A DNA stretch of 64,000 bases from Rhizobium sp. (GCA_019739215.1 JAHHDR010000037.1:17915-81914); one strand, 5' to 3'; positions 54,364-63,260 are shown, numbered from the stretch's first letter. Notes: generated from the sequence alone by a model not told the origin. Numbers and translations: made by a program.

Positions 54364-54837
54364 ATGGCACGGGAATCAAGGTTGGCCGGCATCGTCGCTG
54401 GCCTGCTCCTCGGCTTCGTCGGCATATTGATCGCGGCGAGCACCTCGCAGATGCGCGTGCCGCCGATGCATGCAAAAGTCGGGCCGCAGATCTTTCCCTA
54501 TGTCGCTGCGGCGGCGCTGGTTCTGCTGGGCGTTTGTTTCGTCGTGCAGGCGCTCCGCAATGGTCCCGCCCGGCTTGCCGCGGACACGGACAGCACCGAA
54601 TGGCGGTCCCTGGGATTCATCATCGGCGGATTCGTCTTCCAGATTCTCTTCATTTCGATGCTGGGCTTCATCCTGTCGTCCACCGTGCTGTTCGCCGCGG
54701 TGGCGATGGGCTTCGGCAGCCGTCGCTATGTTCGTGACGTCACGGTGGCACTGCTGCTCAGCGGCGCCGCCTACTTCACCTTCACCAGGCTGCTCAATCT
54801 GCAGCTGCCTGCCGGCGTCTTCGGGGGACTGATCTGA
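54364..54837 (+). CDS. tctB: Tripartite tricarboxylate transporter, small membrane protein TctB
   Basis: 157-residue small subunit with four hydrophobic segments (GIVAGLLLGFVGILIAAS, FPYVAAAALVLLGVCFVVQA, WRSLGFIIGGFVFQILFIS, MLGFILSSTVLFAAVAMGFG and a last one near the C-terminus). It pairs with TctA in the membrane. Its stop overlaps the TctA start (TGATG at 54835-54839). Confidence 0.92.
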   Translation: MARESRLAGIVAGLLLGFVGILIAASTSQMRVPPMHAKVGPQIFPYVAAAALVLLGVCFVVQALRNGPARLAADTDSTEWRSLGFIIGGFVFQILFISMLGFILSSTVLFAAVAMGFGSRRYVRDVTVALLLSGAAYFTFTRLLNLQLPAGVFGGLI

Positions 54838-56345
54838 TGGACGGATTCCAGGCGCTCCTCGACGGATTTGCCACTGCGCTTACCCTCAACAATCTCATGT
54901 GGTGCCTCGTCGGCACGACGCTTGGCACCCTGATCGGCATCCTGCCCGGGATCGGCCCGGCGATGACCATCGCCCTCCTGCTGCCCGTGACGGCCAAGCT
55001 CGACCCGACGGGCGCCTTCATCATGTTCGCCGGACTCTACTACGGCGCCATGTACGGGTCATCGACGACCTCGATACTGCTCAACACGCCGGGCGAGTCG
55101 GGCTCGATCGTGACCGCCGTCGAAGGCAACCAGATGGCGCGGCAGGGCAGGGGCGCGGCGGCGCTGTCCACCGCCGCGATCGGCTCGTTCATCGCCGGCA
55201 CGATCGGCACGCTGCTCCTCACCTTTCTTGCGCCAGTCTTCGTCAAGATCGCGCTTCACTTCGGGCCGGCCGAATATTTCGGGCTGATGATCTTCGCCTT
55301 CACGGCGGCGTCGGCCCTTCTGGGAACGTCGCTGCTCAAGGGAGTCACCTCGCTGATGCTGGGGCTTGCGATCGGCCTGATGGGCATAGACGAACTGACC
55401 GGCCAGCCGCGCCTGGCCTTCGGGGTCATGAGCCTGCTCGACGGGATCGACGTCGTCATCGTCGCGGTCGGTCTGTTCGCCGTGGGTGAGGCGTTGCACA
55501 TCGCGTCCCGGAAGGACCTGCGGGAGGCGGAGGTCCTGGCCGTCAAGGGCTCGCTGTTCATGAGCGCCAGCGAATGGGCCCGCTCCTGGAAGCCATGGCT
55601 GCGGGGCACGGCGCTTGGCTTTCCCTTCGGCGTCCTGCCCGCAGGCGGCACGGAGATCCCCACTTTCCTGTCCTATTTCATGGAAAAGAAGCTGTCGAAG
55701 AACCCGGAGGAGTTCGGCAAAGGGGCGATCGAAGGCGTGGCCGGGCCGGAGGCCGCGAACAATTCCGCGGTGGCGGGCGTGCTGGTACCGCTGCTGACAC
55801 TTGGTCTGCCGACCTCGGCGACCGCGGCGATCCTGCTTGTCGCGTTCCAGCAATACGGGCTGCAGCCCGGGCCGCAACTGTTCACCAATTCCGGCCCGCT
55901 GGTCTGGGGGCTGATCGCCAGCCTCTACATCGGCAACGTGATGCTGCTGATCCTCAATCTGCCGCTTGTGGGGCTCTGGGTCCGACTTCTGGCGATTCCA
56001 GCCCCGTTGCTCTATGGCGGCATCATGGTGTTCTCGGCGCTTGGGGTCTACGGGCTCAATCGTTCGGTGACCGATCTCTTCATCCTGTTCGTGATCGGAT
56101 TTGTCGGCTTCCTGATGCGCCGCTACGGTTTTCCGATTGCGCCGGTCATTATCGGCCTGATCCTCGGGCCGCTGGCCGAGCAGCAGTTCCGCCGGGCGAT
56201 GATGATCAGCCAGGGCGATGCGAGCGTGTTCTTCACGCACCCGATCTCGCTGTTCTTCCTGGTGCTGGCGGTGGTGGTACTCATCCTGCCCTGGGTAATG
56301 CGGAAACTCGGCGCCGGCGGCAGCCTGGGCGAAGCGGCCAGCTGA
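54837..56345 (+). CDS. tctA: Tripartite tricarboxylate transporter, large permease TctA
   Basis: 502-residue permease with about 11-12 membrane helices. The two family motifs are at the N-terminal half (LIGILPGIGPAMTIALLLP and YYGAMYGSSTTSILLNTPGE) and the matching second-half repeat (GFPFGVLPAGGTEIPTFLSY, GVAGPEAANNSAVAG, VPLLTLGLPTSATAAILLVA). It imports carboxylates with TctB and TctC using an ion gradient. The gene order C-B-A is one of the standard ones. Confidence 0.95.
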   Translation: MDGFQALLDGFATALTLNNLMWCLVGTTLGTLIGILPGIGPAMTIALLLPVTAKLDPTGAFIMFAGLYYGAMYGSSTTSILLNTPGESGSIVTAVEGNQMARQGRGAAALSTAAIGSFIAGTIGTLLLTFLAPVFVKIALHFGPAEYFGLMIFAFTAASALLGTSLLKGVTSLMLGLAIGLMGIDELTGQPRLAFGVMSLLDGIDVVIVAVGLFAVGEALHIASRKDLREAEVLAVKGSLFMSASEWARSWKPWLRGTALGFPFGVLPAGGTEIPTFLSYFMEKKLSKNPEEFGKGAIEGVAGPEAANNSAVAGVLVPLLTLGLPTSATAAILLVAFQQYGLQPGPQLFTNSGPLVWGLIASLYIGNVMLLILNLPLVGLWVRLLAIPAPLLYGGIMVFSALGVYGLNRSVTDLFILFVIGFVGFLMRRYGFPIAPVIIGLILGPLAEQQFRRAMMISQGDASVFFTHPISLFFLVLAVVVLILPWVMRKLGAGGSLGEAAS

Positions 56346-56352
56346 AGGCCCC

Positions 56353-57279
56353 TCAGACCAACGCGACCAGTGCCAGGACCAGCGGCATCGTGAAGAAGGC
56401 GGCCACGGTCTGGATGGTCGAGATCGCCGCATAGAGCGGCGCATCGCCACCCATCTGCTTGGCCAGAAGATAGCCGTTCATCGCAGTCGGGACGCTGGCG
56501 GACAGGCCCAGCAGCATCACCGTCGTGTGGTCGAGGCCGGCGGCAAGGCCGAAGCCGACGACAAGGGCCGGGAACACGAGAAGCTTGAGGAATGCCGGAA
56601 GCAGCATGACCGGCCTGGGCTTGAGAACGTCGCCGATCTGAAGGCCGGCGCCGACGATCAGCAGGCCAAGTCCGAGAGCGCAGCGGCCCAGAAGGTCGAG
56701 GGCGCTCATGACCGGCGCATAGATTTCGATATCGACGGCTGCGGCGAGTACGCCGATGAGGCTCGAGAACACCATCGGGTTGGTGACGAGCTTCCTCACA
56801 ACGGTCCACAGGTCCCTGGCTCCGCCGCCGAACCAGATCAGCAGGCCGATATTGATGAAGTTGATCGGGATGATGATCGCACCCATGAGAAATGCCACCA
56901 TCGCGACACCCGGCTTGTCGGCAATGCGCTCGGCTATGGCCAGCGCGACAAAACCGTTCCAGCGGGTTGCGGTCTGGAACACGGAGGTGAATTGCGGCGC
57001 GCCGACGCCGCGGGCCCGAAACAGCGGCCAGGCGGCAATCAGCAGGGCGGCGAGCAACAGGATCGAGCCGAGATAGACCAGGGTGACGGGTCCGATGTCG
57101 ATGCTGGCATAGTCGGCCGTCGCCAGGGTCAGGAAGAGATAGCAGGGGAAGAGCACGTAAAAGCCCAGTTGCTCGAGGCCGTTCCACAAGCCCGGATCAA
57201 AGATGCGCTGTCGCCGCAGCACCACCCCGCAGGCGACGATGAGGAAGATGGGCAGGATGCTCTCGAATATGATCTGCAT
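56353..57279 (-). CDS. AEC family (auxin efflux carrier-like) transporter
   Basis: 308-residue membrane protein with ten predicted helices in two halves, as in the AEC family (MQIIFESILPIFLIVACGVV at the N-terminus; NPMVFSSLIGVLAAAVDIEIY and LGLLIVGAGLQIGDV in the middle). The second half has CALGLGLLIVGA, FPALVVGFGLAAGLD and ASVPTAMNGYLLAKQMGGD. Bacterial members export or take up malate, malonate or other organic acids. It converges with tctA (7 bases between the stops) and is divergent from the TetR gene, which probably controls it. Confidence 0.9.
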   Translation of the reverse strand: MQIIFESILPIFLIVACGVVLRRQRIFDPGLWNGLEQLGFYVLFPCYLFLTLATADYASIDIGPVTLVYLGSILLLAALLIAAWPLFRARGVGAPQFTSVFQTATRWNGFVALAIAERIADKPGVAMVAFLMGAIIIPINFINIGLLIWFGGGARDLWTVVRKLVTNPMVFSSLIGVLAAAVDIEIYAPVMSALDLLGRCALGLGLLIVGAGLQIGDVLKPRPVMLLPAFLKLLVFPALVVGFGLAAGLDHTTVMLLGLSASVPTAMNGYLLAKQMGGDAPLYAAISTIQTVAAFFTMPLVLALVALV

Positions 57280-57436
57280 GGGGAATGTTACGCGTGGGAG
57301 AAATCTTCGCCCGGCCTGGCTTCCCGGACGCGCCTTGCCGGTCTAGTCCCGCCGATCGGGCGGCGCAAGCCCGATGATCCCCAAGTCCTGACCTGTTGAC
57401 GACCACTGGCTGCACCTTGTCGCCATCCGGTGAGGT

Positions 57437-57458
57437 CAATAGGGTCTCGCCAGTATTG
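57437..57458. promoter_or_regulatory. Possible TetR operator between the AEC and TetR genes
   Basis: Inverted repeat CAATA-N12-TATTG, ending 15 bases before the TetR start. Position suits autorepression, but the arms are only 5 bp. Confidence 0.25.
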
Positions 57459-57472
57459 CCTGGAGAGACTGT

Positions 57473-58102
57473 ATGACCGTCCAAACTGCCGCAACGTCGG
57501 CGCCGGTGCGCGATCGCGCCGTGACCTCGGCCCGAATCCTGAAGGCCGCCACCGATCTGTTGGCAGAGGGTGGATTCCAGACTTTCGGCGTCAACGCCGT
57601 GGCGCGGCGTGCGGCCTGCGACAAGCAATTGATCTATCGCTATTTCGGCGGGATGGATGGACTTGTCGATGCGATCGGTGTGGAGCTTGCGCGATGGATT
57701 GAGGACAAGATGCCCGTCGGCGGCCACAGCGGCTTCATGCTGACCTACGGCGATCTCGTTGAGCACCTGATGATGACATTCATGCATGCGCTGAGGGAGG
57801 ATCCGCTGACGCGCAGAATCATCGCCTGGGAGGTCTCGGATAACTCCACGCAGGTGAAGCGCCTGTCGGAAGCGCGTGCTCGTGCATTGTCCCTGTGGAT
57901 AGAAAAAGTGCGCGGTGCGATGCCGCCGCCCAAGGGTGTCGATCATCTGGCGCTCAACGCGCTTCTGCTGGCTTCGGTGCAGCATGTGGTCCTGTCGGGC
58001 GCGACGGCCGGGCGCTTTGCGGGGATGGAACTCGCCATCGCCAAGGACTGGGACCGCGTGTCCCAGGCCATCCGGCGCCTCGTTCGCGGCGTCTATCCCT
58101 GA
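57473..58102 (+). CDS. TetR/AcrR-family transcriptional regulator
   Basis: 209 residues. The N-terminal helix-turn-helix is ILKAATDLLAEGGFQTFGVN then AVARRAACDKQLIYRYFGGMDGLVDAI, the TetR signature. The C-terminal ligand domain is unassigned. It is divergent from the AEC carrier and ends a cluster of carboxylate transport genes, so a carboxylate or related effector is plausible. Confidence 0.92.
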   Translation: MTVQTAATSAPVRDRAVTSARILKAATDLLAEGGFQTFGVNAVARRAACDKQLIYRYFGGMDGLVDAIGVELARWIEDKMPVGGHSGFMLTYGDLVEHLMMTFMHALREDPLTRRIIAWEVSDNSTQVKRLSEARARALSLWIEKVRGAMPPPKGVDHLALNALLLASVQHVVLSGATAGRFAGMELAIAKDWDRVSQAIRRLVRGVYP

Positions 58103-58212
58103 ACACTTGGCTCCGCCTCCGCAGGGCGCGAAATTAACCTTAACAATTGGTTTACGTTGCGCGACGGGTGGTTAACTGGGAGAGTTTGTCATCGGTTCGT
58201 AGGAGTTGTGCG

Positions 58213-58380
58213 TTGCGGGTCACGGGCGGGAAATCGGCTATGGTCATGGTTGCGGGGCTGGGGTTTGTCCTTGCTCTCGTCGGCCGCGATCTGGTGCTGC
58301 CGCTGCTCGTGATCTCGATGTTCGGCCTGTTCGACCGTCTCGTCGGCGCGCCGCTGATCCGGTCTCGCACGGCGAATTGA
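58213..58380 (+). CDS. Small membrane protein (55 aa)
   Basis: I choose TTG 58213, seven bases after AGGAG, giving MRVTGGKSAMVMVAGLGFVL and a hydrophobic region VMVAGLGFVLALVGRDLVLPLLVISMFGLF (with an internal Arg-Asp) followed by a basic tail. One or two membrane helices. ATG 58240 is the first in-frame ATG of the hydrophobic part. No family recognised; it lies just before a DUF6105 gene and may belong with it. A TTAACCTTAA motif is at 58134-58143. Confidence 0.5.
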   Translation: MRVTGGKSAMVMVAGLGFVLALVGRDLVLPLLVISMFGLFDRLVGAPLIRSRTAN

Positions 58381-58476
58381 ACGAATTGGACCGGTTTGGC
58401 ATTTGAGCCGGGGACAGGCGGATCGGGCGGGGAAAACGGCCCGATCCGCCAAACACCGGGTTCGAGGATGGTGTGA

Positions 58477-58803
58477 ATGCGTTGGATCTTGATCTTCTGG
58501 GCCTTGCCGATCACCGTTCTGGGCACGTGGTATGGTTTGTCCTACCATGACATGAACTTCGGCTATCTCATCCTGAGCCGGCAGATGAACGAATTCGTGT
58601 TCCAGCTTTACGGTCAGATTCTGGGCTTGCCGCCGGAAGACATTCCGGTTCTGGTTCTTCGCGCGGTCATCCTGGATTCGGTGCTGCTTTTCTCGATCCT
58701 GGCATTCCGGCGGCGCAAGCAGATCGCCGCCTGGTGGCGGTCGCGTCAGAAATCAGGGTCGGAAGCCCTGGCGATGGACGACAATCTATCAAGCGCGCCC
58801 TGA
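58477..58803 (+). CDS. DUF6105 family membrane protein
   Basis: 108 residues, MRWILIFWALPITVLGTWYG (first membrane helix), YHDMNFGYLILSRQMNEFVFQLYGQILG (conserved core), a second helix VLVLRAVILDSVLLFSILAF and a basic cytosolic tail. The family is typical of Rhizobiales; function unknown. ATG 58477 follows GAGGATGG. Its 3' end overlaps ruvX on the other strand by 58 bases. Confidence 0.82.
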   Translation: MRWILIFWALPITVLGTWYGLSYHDMNFGYLILSRQMNEFVFQLYGQILGLPPEDIPVLVLRAVILDSVLLFSILAFRRRKQIAAWWRSRQKSGSEALAMDDNLSSAP

Positions 58804-59234
58804 AGAATGAACGACGCGGCGGCGGAATCAATCCGCTCGCTGCGCTTCTTGCGTGACACGTCCATCTCGATCAGCACGCGCTCGGCGGCAACTGTCGACA
58901 GCCGTTCATCCCAGTACACGAAGGGGATGTCCGTCCGGGCTTCCATGTTGCGGACGAAGGCACGCGTTGCCTGCGCACGCGGCCCCTGACTGCCATCCAT
59001 GTTGATCGGCAGACCGATCACGAAGGCCATGGCCGCCTCCTTCCTGGCGAAGGCGAGCAGCGCCTCGGCGTCGATCCCGAATTTCTTGCGACTGATGACG
59101 GTGCGCGGCGTGGCAAACCTGCGACCGCGATCCGACAGCGAGAGCCCGATCGTCGTGGTGCCGAGATCGAGCCCGGCAATGATGTCGCCGGGCGCGAGAT
59201 GCGCCGCAAGGTCTTCCATGGAGAGAATGGTCAT
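58746..59234 (-). CDS. ruvX: Putative pre-16S rRNA nuclease / Holliday junction resolvase RuvX (YqgF)
   Basis: 162 residues, RNase H-like fold. ITIDLGT-type motif is seen as IIAGLDLGTTTIGLSLSD (catalytic Asp), GLPINMDGSQGPRAQATRAF is the family segment, and VYWDERLSTVAAERVL and DSAAASFILQGALD carry the other acidic residues. It is an essential enzyme in many bacteria, for 16S rRNA 5' processing. It has an N-terminal extension relative to the shortest YqgF proteins. Divergent from the UPF0173 gene. Confidence 0.93.
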   Translation of the reverse strand: MTILSMEDLAAHLAPGDIIAGLDLGTTTIGLSLSDRGRRFATPRTVISRKKFGIDAEALLAFARKEAAMAFVIGLPINMDGSQGPRAQATRAFVRNMEARTDIPFVYWDERLSTVAAERVLIEMDVSRKKRSERIDSAAASFILQGALDRLSSIARASDPDF

Positions 59235-59351
59235 TGATCGCTCACAATCCGCCGGTGGGTTTGGCCAGCCGCCAGTTGCTCTCGCATTCCGGCGCTGGCA
59301 ATGGCAGTCGCTATTGGTTATCAGGTCATCAGAAGGACAAGGGAGACCACC

Positions 59352-60056
59352 ATGAAGCTACGCTGGCTCGGCCACGCCGCCTTTCGCATCGAAACCGCCA
59401 GGAACACAATCCTCATCGATCCGTTTCTCACGCATAATCCCGCGTTTCAAGGCCAGGACATCAAGGACGCGACCAGGGGCGTCACGCATATCCTGCTGAC
59501 CCACGGCCACATGGACCATGTCGGCGACACGATCGGGCTTGCCGGCGAACTGGGCGCGGAGGTTCTCGCCAATGCCGATCTCGGAGACTGGCTGCAGTTC
59601 CGGGGCGTCAAGAAGGTCAATCAGGGCAACCACGGCGGGACGGTGCATTTCGACGGTTTCTCGGTGACCTTCACCAACGCGCTGCACTCGTCCGCACATC
59701 TCACCGAAGACGGCGTGAGCCACGCGCTCGGCAATGCCAACGGCCTGATGCTGCATTTCGATGACGAGCCCTCGCTGCTGCATATGGGCGATACCGACAT
59801 TTTCGGCGACATGGCACTGATCCAGGAACTGCACCAGCCCGATATCGGTATCGTGCCCGTCGGCGACCGGTTCACCATGGGCGGCGCGGTGGCCGCGCTC
59901 GCCTGCCAGCGCTATTTCGAGTTCAAGACGGCGATCCCGTGCCACTACAAGACCTTCGGGCTTCTCGACCAGAACGCGGACAAGTTCGTCGCCGGGATGG
60001 ATGGTTCGAAGACCCGGGTGGAAGTGCCCGGCGTCGGCGACACGGTGAGCCTCTAG
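59352..60056 (+). CDS. UPF0173 metal-dependent hydrolase (metallo-beta-lactamase fold)
   Basis: 234 residues. MKLRWLGHAAFRIET and the zinc motif LLTHGHMDHVGDTIGLA (His-x-His-x-Asp-His), HSSAHLTEDG, LLHMGDTDIFGDM and the C-terminal PCHYKTFGLLDQNADKF are diagnostic of the UPF0173 family. Substrate unknown. ATG 59352 follows AAGGGAGACC; an in-frame ATG at 59301 is less likely. It lies upstream of gatC as in other rhizobia. Confidence 0.92.
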   Translation: MKLRWLGHAAFRIETARNTILIDPFLTHNPAFQGQDIKDATRGVTHILLTHGHMDHVGDTIGLAGELGAEVLANADLGDWLQFRGVKKVNQGNHGGTVHFDGFSVTFTNALHSSAHLTEDGVSHALGNANGLMLHFDDEPSLLHMGDTDIFGDMALIQELHQPDIGIVPVGDRFTMGGAVAALACQRYFEFKTAIPCHYKTFGLLDQNADKFVAGMDGSKTRVEVPGVGDTVSL

Positions 60057-60092
60057 GCCGCCCGCGTCCCTACGTCAAAAAGCGATTGCACG

Positions 60093-60122
60093 CCCTGTCC
60101 CGCGCCTTTATAGCGGGCAGGG
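60093..60122 (+). other. Hairpin in the gatC leader
   Basis: CCCTG-T-CCCGC (60093-60103) pairs with GCGGG-CAGGG (60113-60122), a 10-bp stem with one bulge and a 9-base loop. It lies between the UPF0173 stop and gatC with no T-run after it, so it is a weak terminator at best, or a leader structure. Confidence 0.45.
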
Positions 60123-60142
60123 AAAGTCTGACTGGAGAGTGC

Positions 60143-60430
60143 ATGTCCGTAGATGTTGCGACAGTGAAGCGCGTCGCCCGGCTCGCCCGGCTGGCGGTGA
60201 GCGATGAGGAAGCGGTGCGAATGACGGGGGAGCTCAACGGCATCCTCGGCTTCGTCGAGCAGTTGTCCGAGGTCGATGTCTCCGGCGTCGAGCCGATGAC
60301 GTCGGTGATCCCCATGGCGATGAAGATGCGTAAGGACGAGGTGACGGATGGCAGCATGGCCGACCGTATCGTCTCCAACGCCCCCTTGACCGAACAGAAC
60401 TTTTTCGAGGTGCCCAAGGTCGTCGAATAG
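60143..60430 (+). CDS. gatC: Asp/Glu-tRNA amidotransferase subunit C
   Basis: 95-residue subunit of GatCAB, which converts misacylated Glu-tRNA(Gln) or Asp-tRNA(Asn) to the amide. Recognisable: MSVDVATVKRVARLARLAVS, MTGELNGILGFVEQLSEVDV, VEPMTSVIPMAMKMRKDEVT and the C-terminal APLTEQNFFEVPKVVE. ATG 60143 follows GGAGAG. Confidence 0.96.
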   Translation: MSVDVATVKRVARLARLAVSDEEAVRMTGELNGILGFVEQLSEVDVSGVEPMTSVIPMAMKMRKDEVTDGSMADRIVSNAPLTEQNFFEVPKVVE

Positions 60431-60440
60431 CGGCGGCGCA

Positions 60441-60920
60441 ATGAGAATGGAGTCGATGATGGCCATTACGATCGCGATCGAAACACCTTTGCAGAACGAC
60501 GTGCGCGTCCTCGTGGCAGAACTCAACGACCATCTGTTCAAGCTGACGCCACCGGAATTCTGCTACCATCTCACTGCCGAGCAGATGGCCGAACCCGATG
60601 TCACCGTCTGGGTCGCGCGCGATGGCGGCGAGGCGATCGGGTGCGGGGCGCTCAAGCGCCACGACAAGCGCATCGCCGAGGTCAAGCGGATGTTCACGCG
60701 CGAGAGCCACCGCGGGCAGGGCATCGGCCGCCGTCTCCTGGGGGAGATCCTCAATGCGGCGCTCGACGAAGGCATCGAGGAACTGGTTCTGGAGACCGGC
60801 GACCGTCATCACGCCGCCTGGGCGATCTACGAAAAGGCCGGCTTCATGCGCTGCGGACCGGTCCTCGACTATCCCGATACCGAATATTCCGTTTTCTATC
60901 ACAAGCAGCTCGCTGCCTGA
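60441..60920 (+). CDS. GNAT family N-acetyltransferase
   Basis: 159 residues with the acetyl-CoA site VKRMFTRESHRGQGIGRRLL (Arg/Gln-x-x-Gly-x-Gly/Ala) and ELVLETGDRHHAAWAIYEKAGF. Substrate unknown. It sits between gatC and gatA in the same direction (10 bases after gatC, 17 before gatA). ATG 60441 is used; ATGs at 60456 and 60459 are also in frame. Confidence 0.88.
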   Translation: MRMESMMAITIAIETPLQNDVRVLVAELNDHLFKLTPPEFCYHLTAEQMAEPDVTVWVARDGGEAIGCGALKRHDKRIAEVKRMFTRESHRGQGIGRRLLGEILNAALDEGIEELVLETGDRHHAAWAIYEKAGFMRCGPVLDYPDTEYSVFYHKQLAA

Positions 60921-60937
60921 CCCTGAAGTGAAGCCCG

Positions 60938-62419
60938 ATGAGTGAACTGACCCGCCTGACGATCGCCGAAGCCCGCAAGAAACTCCTCGTGAAGGAGATT
61001 TCCGCGGTCGAACTGACAGACGCCTACCTCGCCGCGATCGATGCCGCCAATCCGCAGTTCAACGCCTATGTCGCCGTGACGCATGACATTGCCCGCGAGC
61101 AGGCGAAGGCGTCGGACGCGAGGATCGCGGCTGGAAAGGCCGGGGCGCTGGAGGGCATACCTCTCGGCATCAAGGATCTCTTCGCCACCCGTGGCGTGCA
61201 CACCCAAGCCTGCAGCCATATCCTCGACCGGTTCAAGCCGGAATACGAATCGACGGTGACCGCCAACCTCTTTGCCGACGGCGCTGTCATGCTGGGCAAG
61301 CTCAACATGGACGAATTCGCCATGGGCTCGTCTAACGAGACCTCCTATTACGGCCCCGTCAAGAACCCCTGGCGCGCCCGCGGGTCCAATGCCGACCTGG
61401 TGCCGGGCGGATCGTCGGGCGGTTCGGCTGCCGCGGTCGCAGCCTTTCTGGCAGCCGGCGCCACGGCGACGGATACGGGTGGTTCGATCCGCCAGCCGGC
61501 GGCCTTCACCGGCACCGTCGGCATCAAGCCGACCTATGGCCGATGCTCGCGCTGGGGCACCGTCGCCTTCGCCTCCTCGCTCGACCAAGCCGGTCCGATC
61601 GCGCGGGACGTGCGCGACGCGGCGATCCTGCTGAAGTCGATGGCAAGCGTCGATGACAAGGACACGACCTCCGTCGATATCGCTGTCCCGGACTATGAGG
61701 CTGCTCTCGGAAGGCCGCTCAAGGGCAAGAAGATCGGTATTCCCAGGGAATATCGCGTCGACGGCATGCCCGACGAAATCGAGAAGGTCTGGCAGCAGGG
61801 CATCGCCTGGCTGCGGGATGCCGGCGCCGAAATCGTCGATATCAGTTTGCCGCATACCAAATATGCTTTGCCGGCTTACTATATCGTTGCCCCGGCGGAA
61901 GCCTCGTCCAACCTGGCGCGCTATGACGGCGTTCGTTACGGGCTGCGCCAGGACGGCAAGGATATTCTCGAGATGTACGAGCGGACCCGGGCAGCCGGCT
62001 TCGGCACGGAGGTCAAGCGGCGCATCCTGATCGGCACCTATGTGCTTTCGGCTGGTTACTACGACGCCTATTACATTCGCGCGCAGAAGGTGCGTACTCT
62101 GATCAAGCGCGACTTCGAGATCGCTTTCGACGCGGGCGTCGATGCCATCCTGACGCCGGCGACCCCGTCTTCGGCCTTCGGCATCGCCGACCAGGACATG
62201 GCGAACGATCCGGTCAAGATGTATCTCAACGACATCTTCACCGTGACGGTGAACATGGCCGGTCTGCCTGGCATCGCGGTTCCCGCGGGCCTCGATCATA
62301 AGGGCCTGCCGCTTGGCCTGCAACTCATCGGCAAGGCCTTCGACGAAGAGACACTTTTCCAGACGGCCTATGTGATCGAACAGGCGGCGGGTCGGTTCTC
62401 GCCCGATAAATGGTGGTAA
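60938..62419 (+). CDS. gatA: Asp/Glu-tRNA amidotransferase subunit A
   Basis: 493-residue amidase subunit that liberates ammonia from glutamine. The Ser-Ser-Lys triad is visible: Lys in GIPLGIKDLFATRGV, first Ser in LVPGGSSGGSAAAVAAF, nucleophile Ser in ATDTGGSIRQPAAFTG. The C-terminal end QAAGRFSPDKWW is typical. In this genome GatB is not adjacent. Confidence 0.97.
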   Translation: MSELTRLTIAEARKKLLVKEISAVELTDAYLAAIDAANPQFNAYVAVTHDIAREQAKASDARIAAGKAGALEGIPLGIKDLFATRGVHTQACSHILDRFKPEYESTVTANLFADGAVMLGKLNMDEFAMGSSNETSYYGPVKNPWRARGSNADLVPGGSSGGSAAAVAAFLAAGATATDTGGSIRQPAAFTGTVGIKPTYGRCSRWGTVAFASSLDQAGPIARDVRDAAILLKSMASVDDKDTTSVDIAVPDYEAALGRPLKGKKIGIPREYRVDGMPDEIEKVWQQGIAWLRDAGAEIVDISLPHTKYALPAYYIVAPAEASSNLARYDGVRYGLRQDGKDILEMYERTRAAGFGTEVKRRILIGTYVLSAGYYDAYYIRAQKVRTLIKRDFEIAFDAGVDAILTPATPSSAFGIADQDMANDPVKMYLNDIFTVTVNMAGLPGIAVPAGLDHKGLPLGLQLIGKAFDEETLFQTAYVIEQAAGRFSPDKWW

Positions 62420-62423
62420 GCAA

Positions 62424-62930
62424 ATGACCGAGCGCCTGTTCCGGACCATGATCGACGCGGACCGGACAGGCGTTGCCGAGATCGGCTACAGTTCCTGGCT
62501 GGCAAACCGTCACTACCAGGAATGGTTCGACCCAAAGGTCGAGGATCGCGCGCGCGGTTGGCTGCAAGACTGGGTGCGAAATCCCGGATGCGACGTCGTG
62601 GTCTGCATCACGGATGGCTCGGTCGTCGGTTGGGGTGCCCGTGACAATTACGAGGCACCGGGCCGCGGCGGGCCGCTCGACTATGTTTCCGACCTTTGGG
62701 TCAGTCCCGAGACGCAGGGTCGCGGCGTCGGTTCCGCCATTCTCACCGAACTGATGAACCGGATGCGCGCCGAGAGGCTCGAACGCGCGCGGATCGAGGT
62801 GGCGCAGGCGAACCTGCGCGCCCTGGATCTCTATATCCGGCAGGGCTTCCGCGAGACCTGGCGGGGCGTGAAGATGTCGGAGACACTGGGCTTGCCCCTG
62901 CCGCGCATCCTGCTCGAGCGGTCCCTGTAG
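62424..62930 (+). CDS. GNAT family N-acetyltransferase
   Basis: 168 residues. The acetyl-CoA loop is VSPETQGRGVGSAILTELMN, the C-terminal part is ALDLYIRQGFRETWRGVKMS, and the N-terminal part has FRTMIDADRTGVAEIGYSSW. It starts 4 bases after gatA. In related rhizobia an acetyltransferase gene commonly lies between gatA and gatB. Confidence 0.88.
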   Translation: MTERLFRTMIDADRTGVAEIGYSSWLANRHYQEWFDPKVEDRARGWLQDWVRNPGCDVVVCITDGSVVGWGARDNYEAPGRGGPLDYVSDLWVSPETQGRGVGSAILTELMNRMRAERLERARIEVAQANLRALDLYIRQGFRETWRGVKMSETLGLPLPRILLERSL

Positions 62931-63260
62931 CAGTTTTCGGCGCTGCGGCGTTGTATCGTCCCATGTGGCAGCCACCATGCTCGCGGAGCGCGAGCGATCT
63001 CGCCGCCGACGATTTTTCTGCTGTGATAAATTCATTCTAAAATATGCGAAGTGTTGCGCAGTTTATATTTTTTAGTCCGGCTCATATCCGGTTTAGATCT
63101 TCGTCGATCGGCTCCTCAGCGGACGGCTATATTGCGTTGGACTTGATGGTTCCTGCGGGGAGGGAGCCGTCGGGTTGACCTATGCTGCTGTCCTTCCTAT
63201 GGCTCGATAATCACTGCTGTCCTGCGGTGTTTGAGCTTGGGGATTTGCGAGGAGAACTGG
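62931..63260. other. 330-base AT-rich intergenic region, probable island boundary and promoter
   Basis: No gene is visible. From about 63020 the DNA becomes AT-rich (for example TAAATTCATTCTAAAATATG and TTTATATTTTTTAG), unlike the preceding gat genes, and continues to about 63130. It is the likely promoter of the large repeat protein that starts at 63261, and the point where the conserved gat order ends. Confidence 0.55.

Noticed and set aside
57280..57472. Possible tRNA or small RNA in the gap between AEC and TetR genes
   Set aside because: No cloverleaf, no T-loop sequence and no terminator hairpin could be traced.
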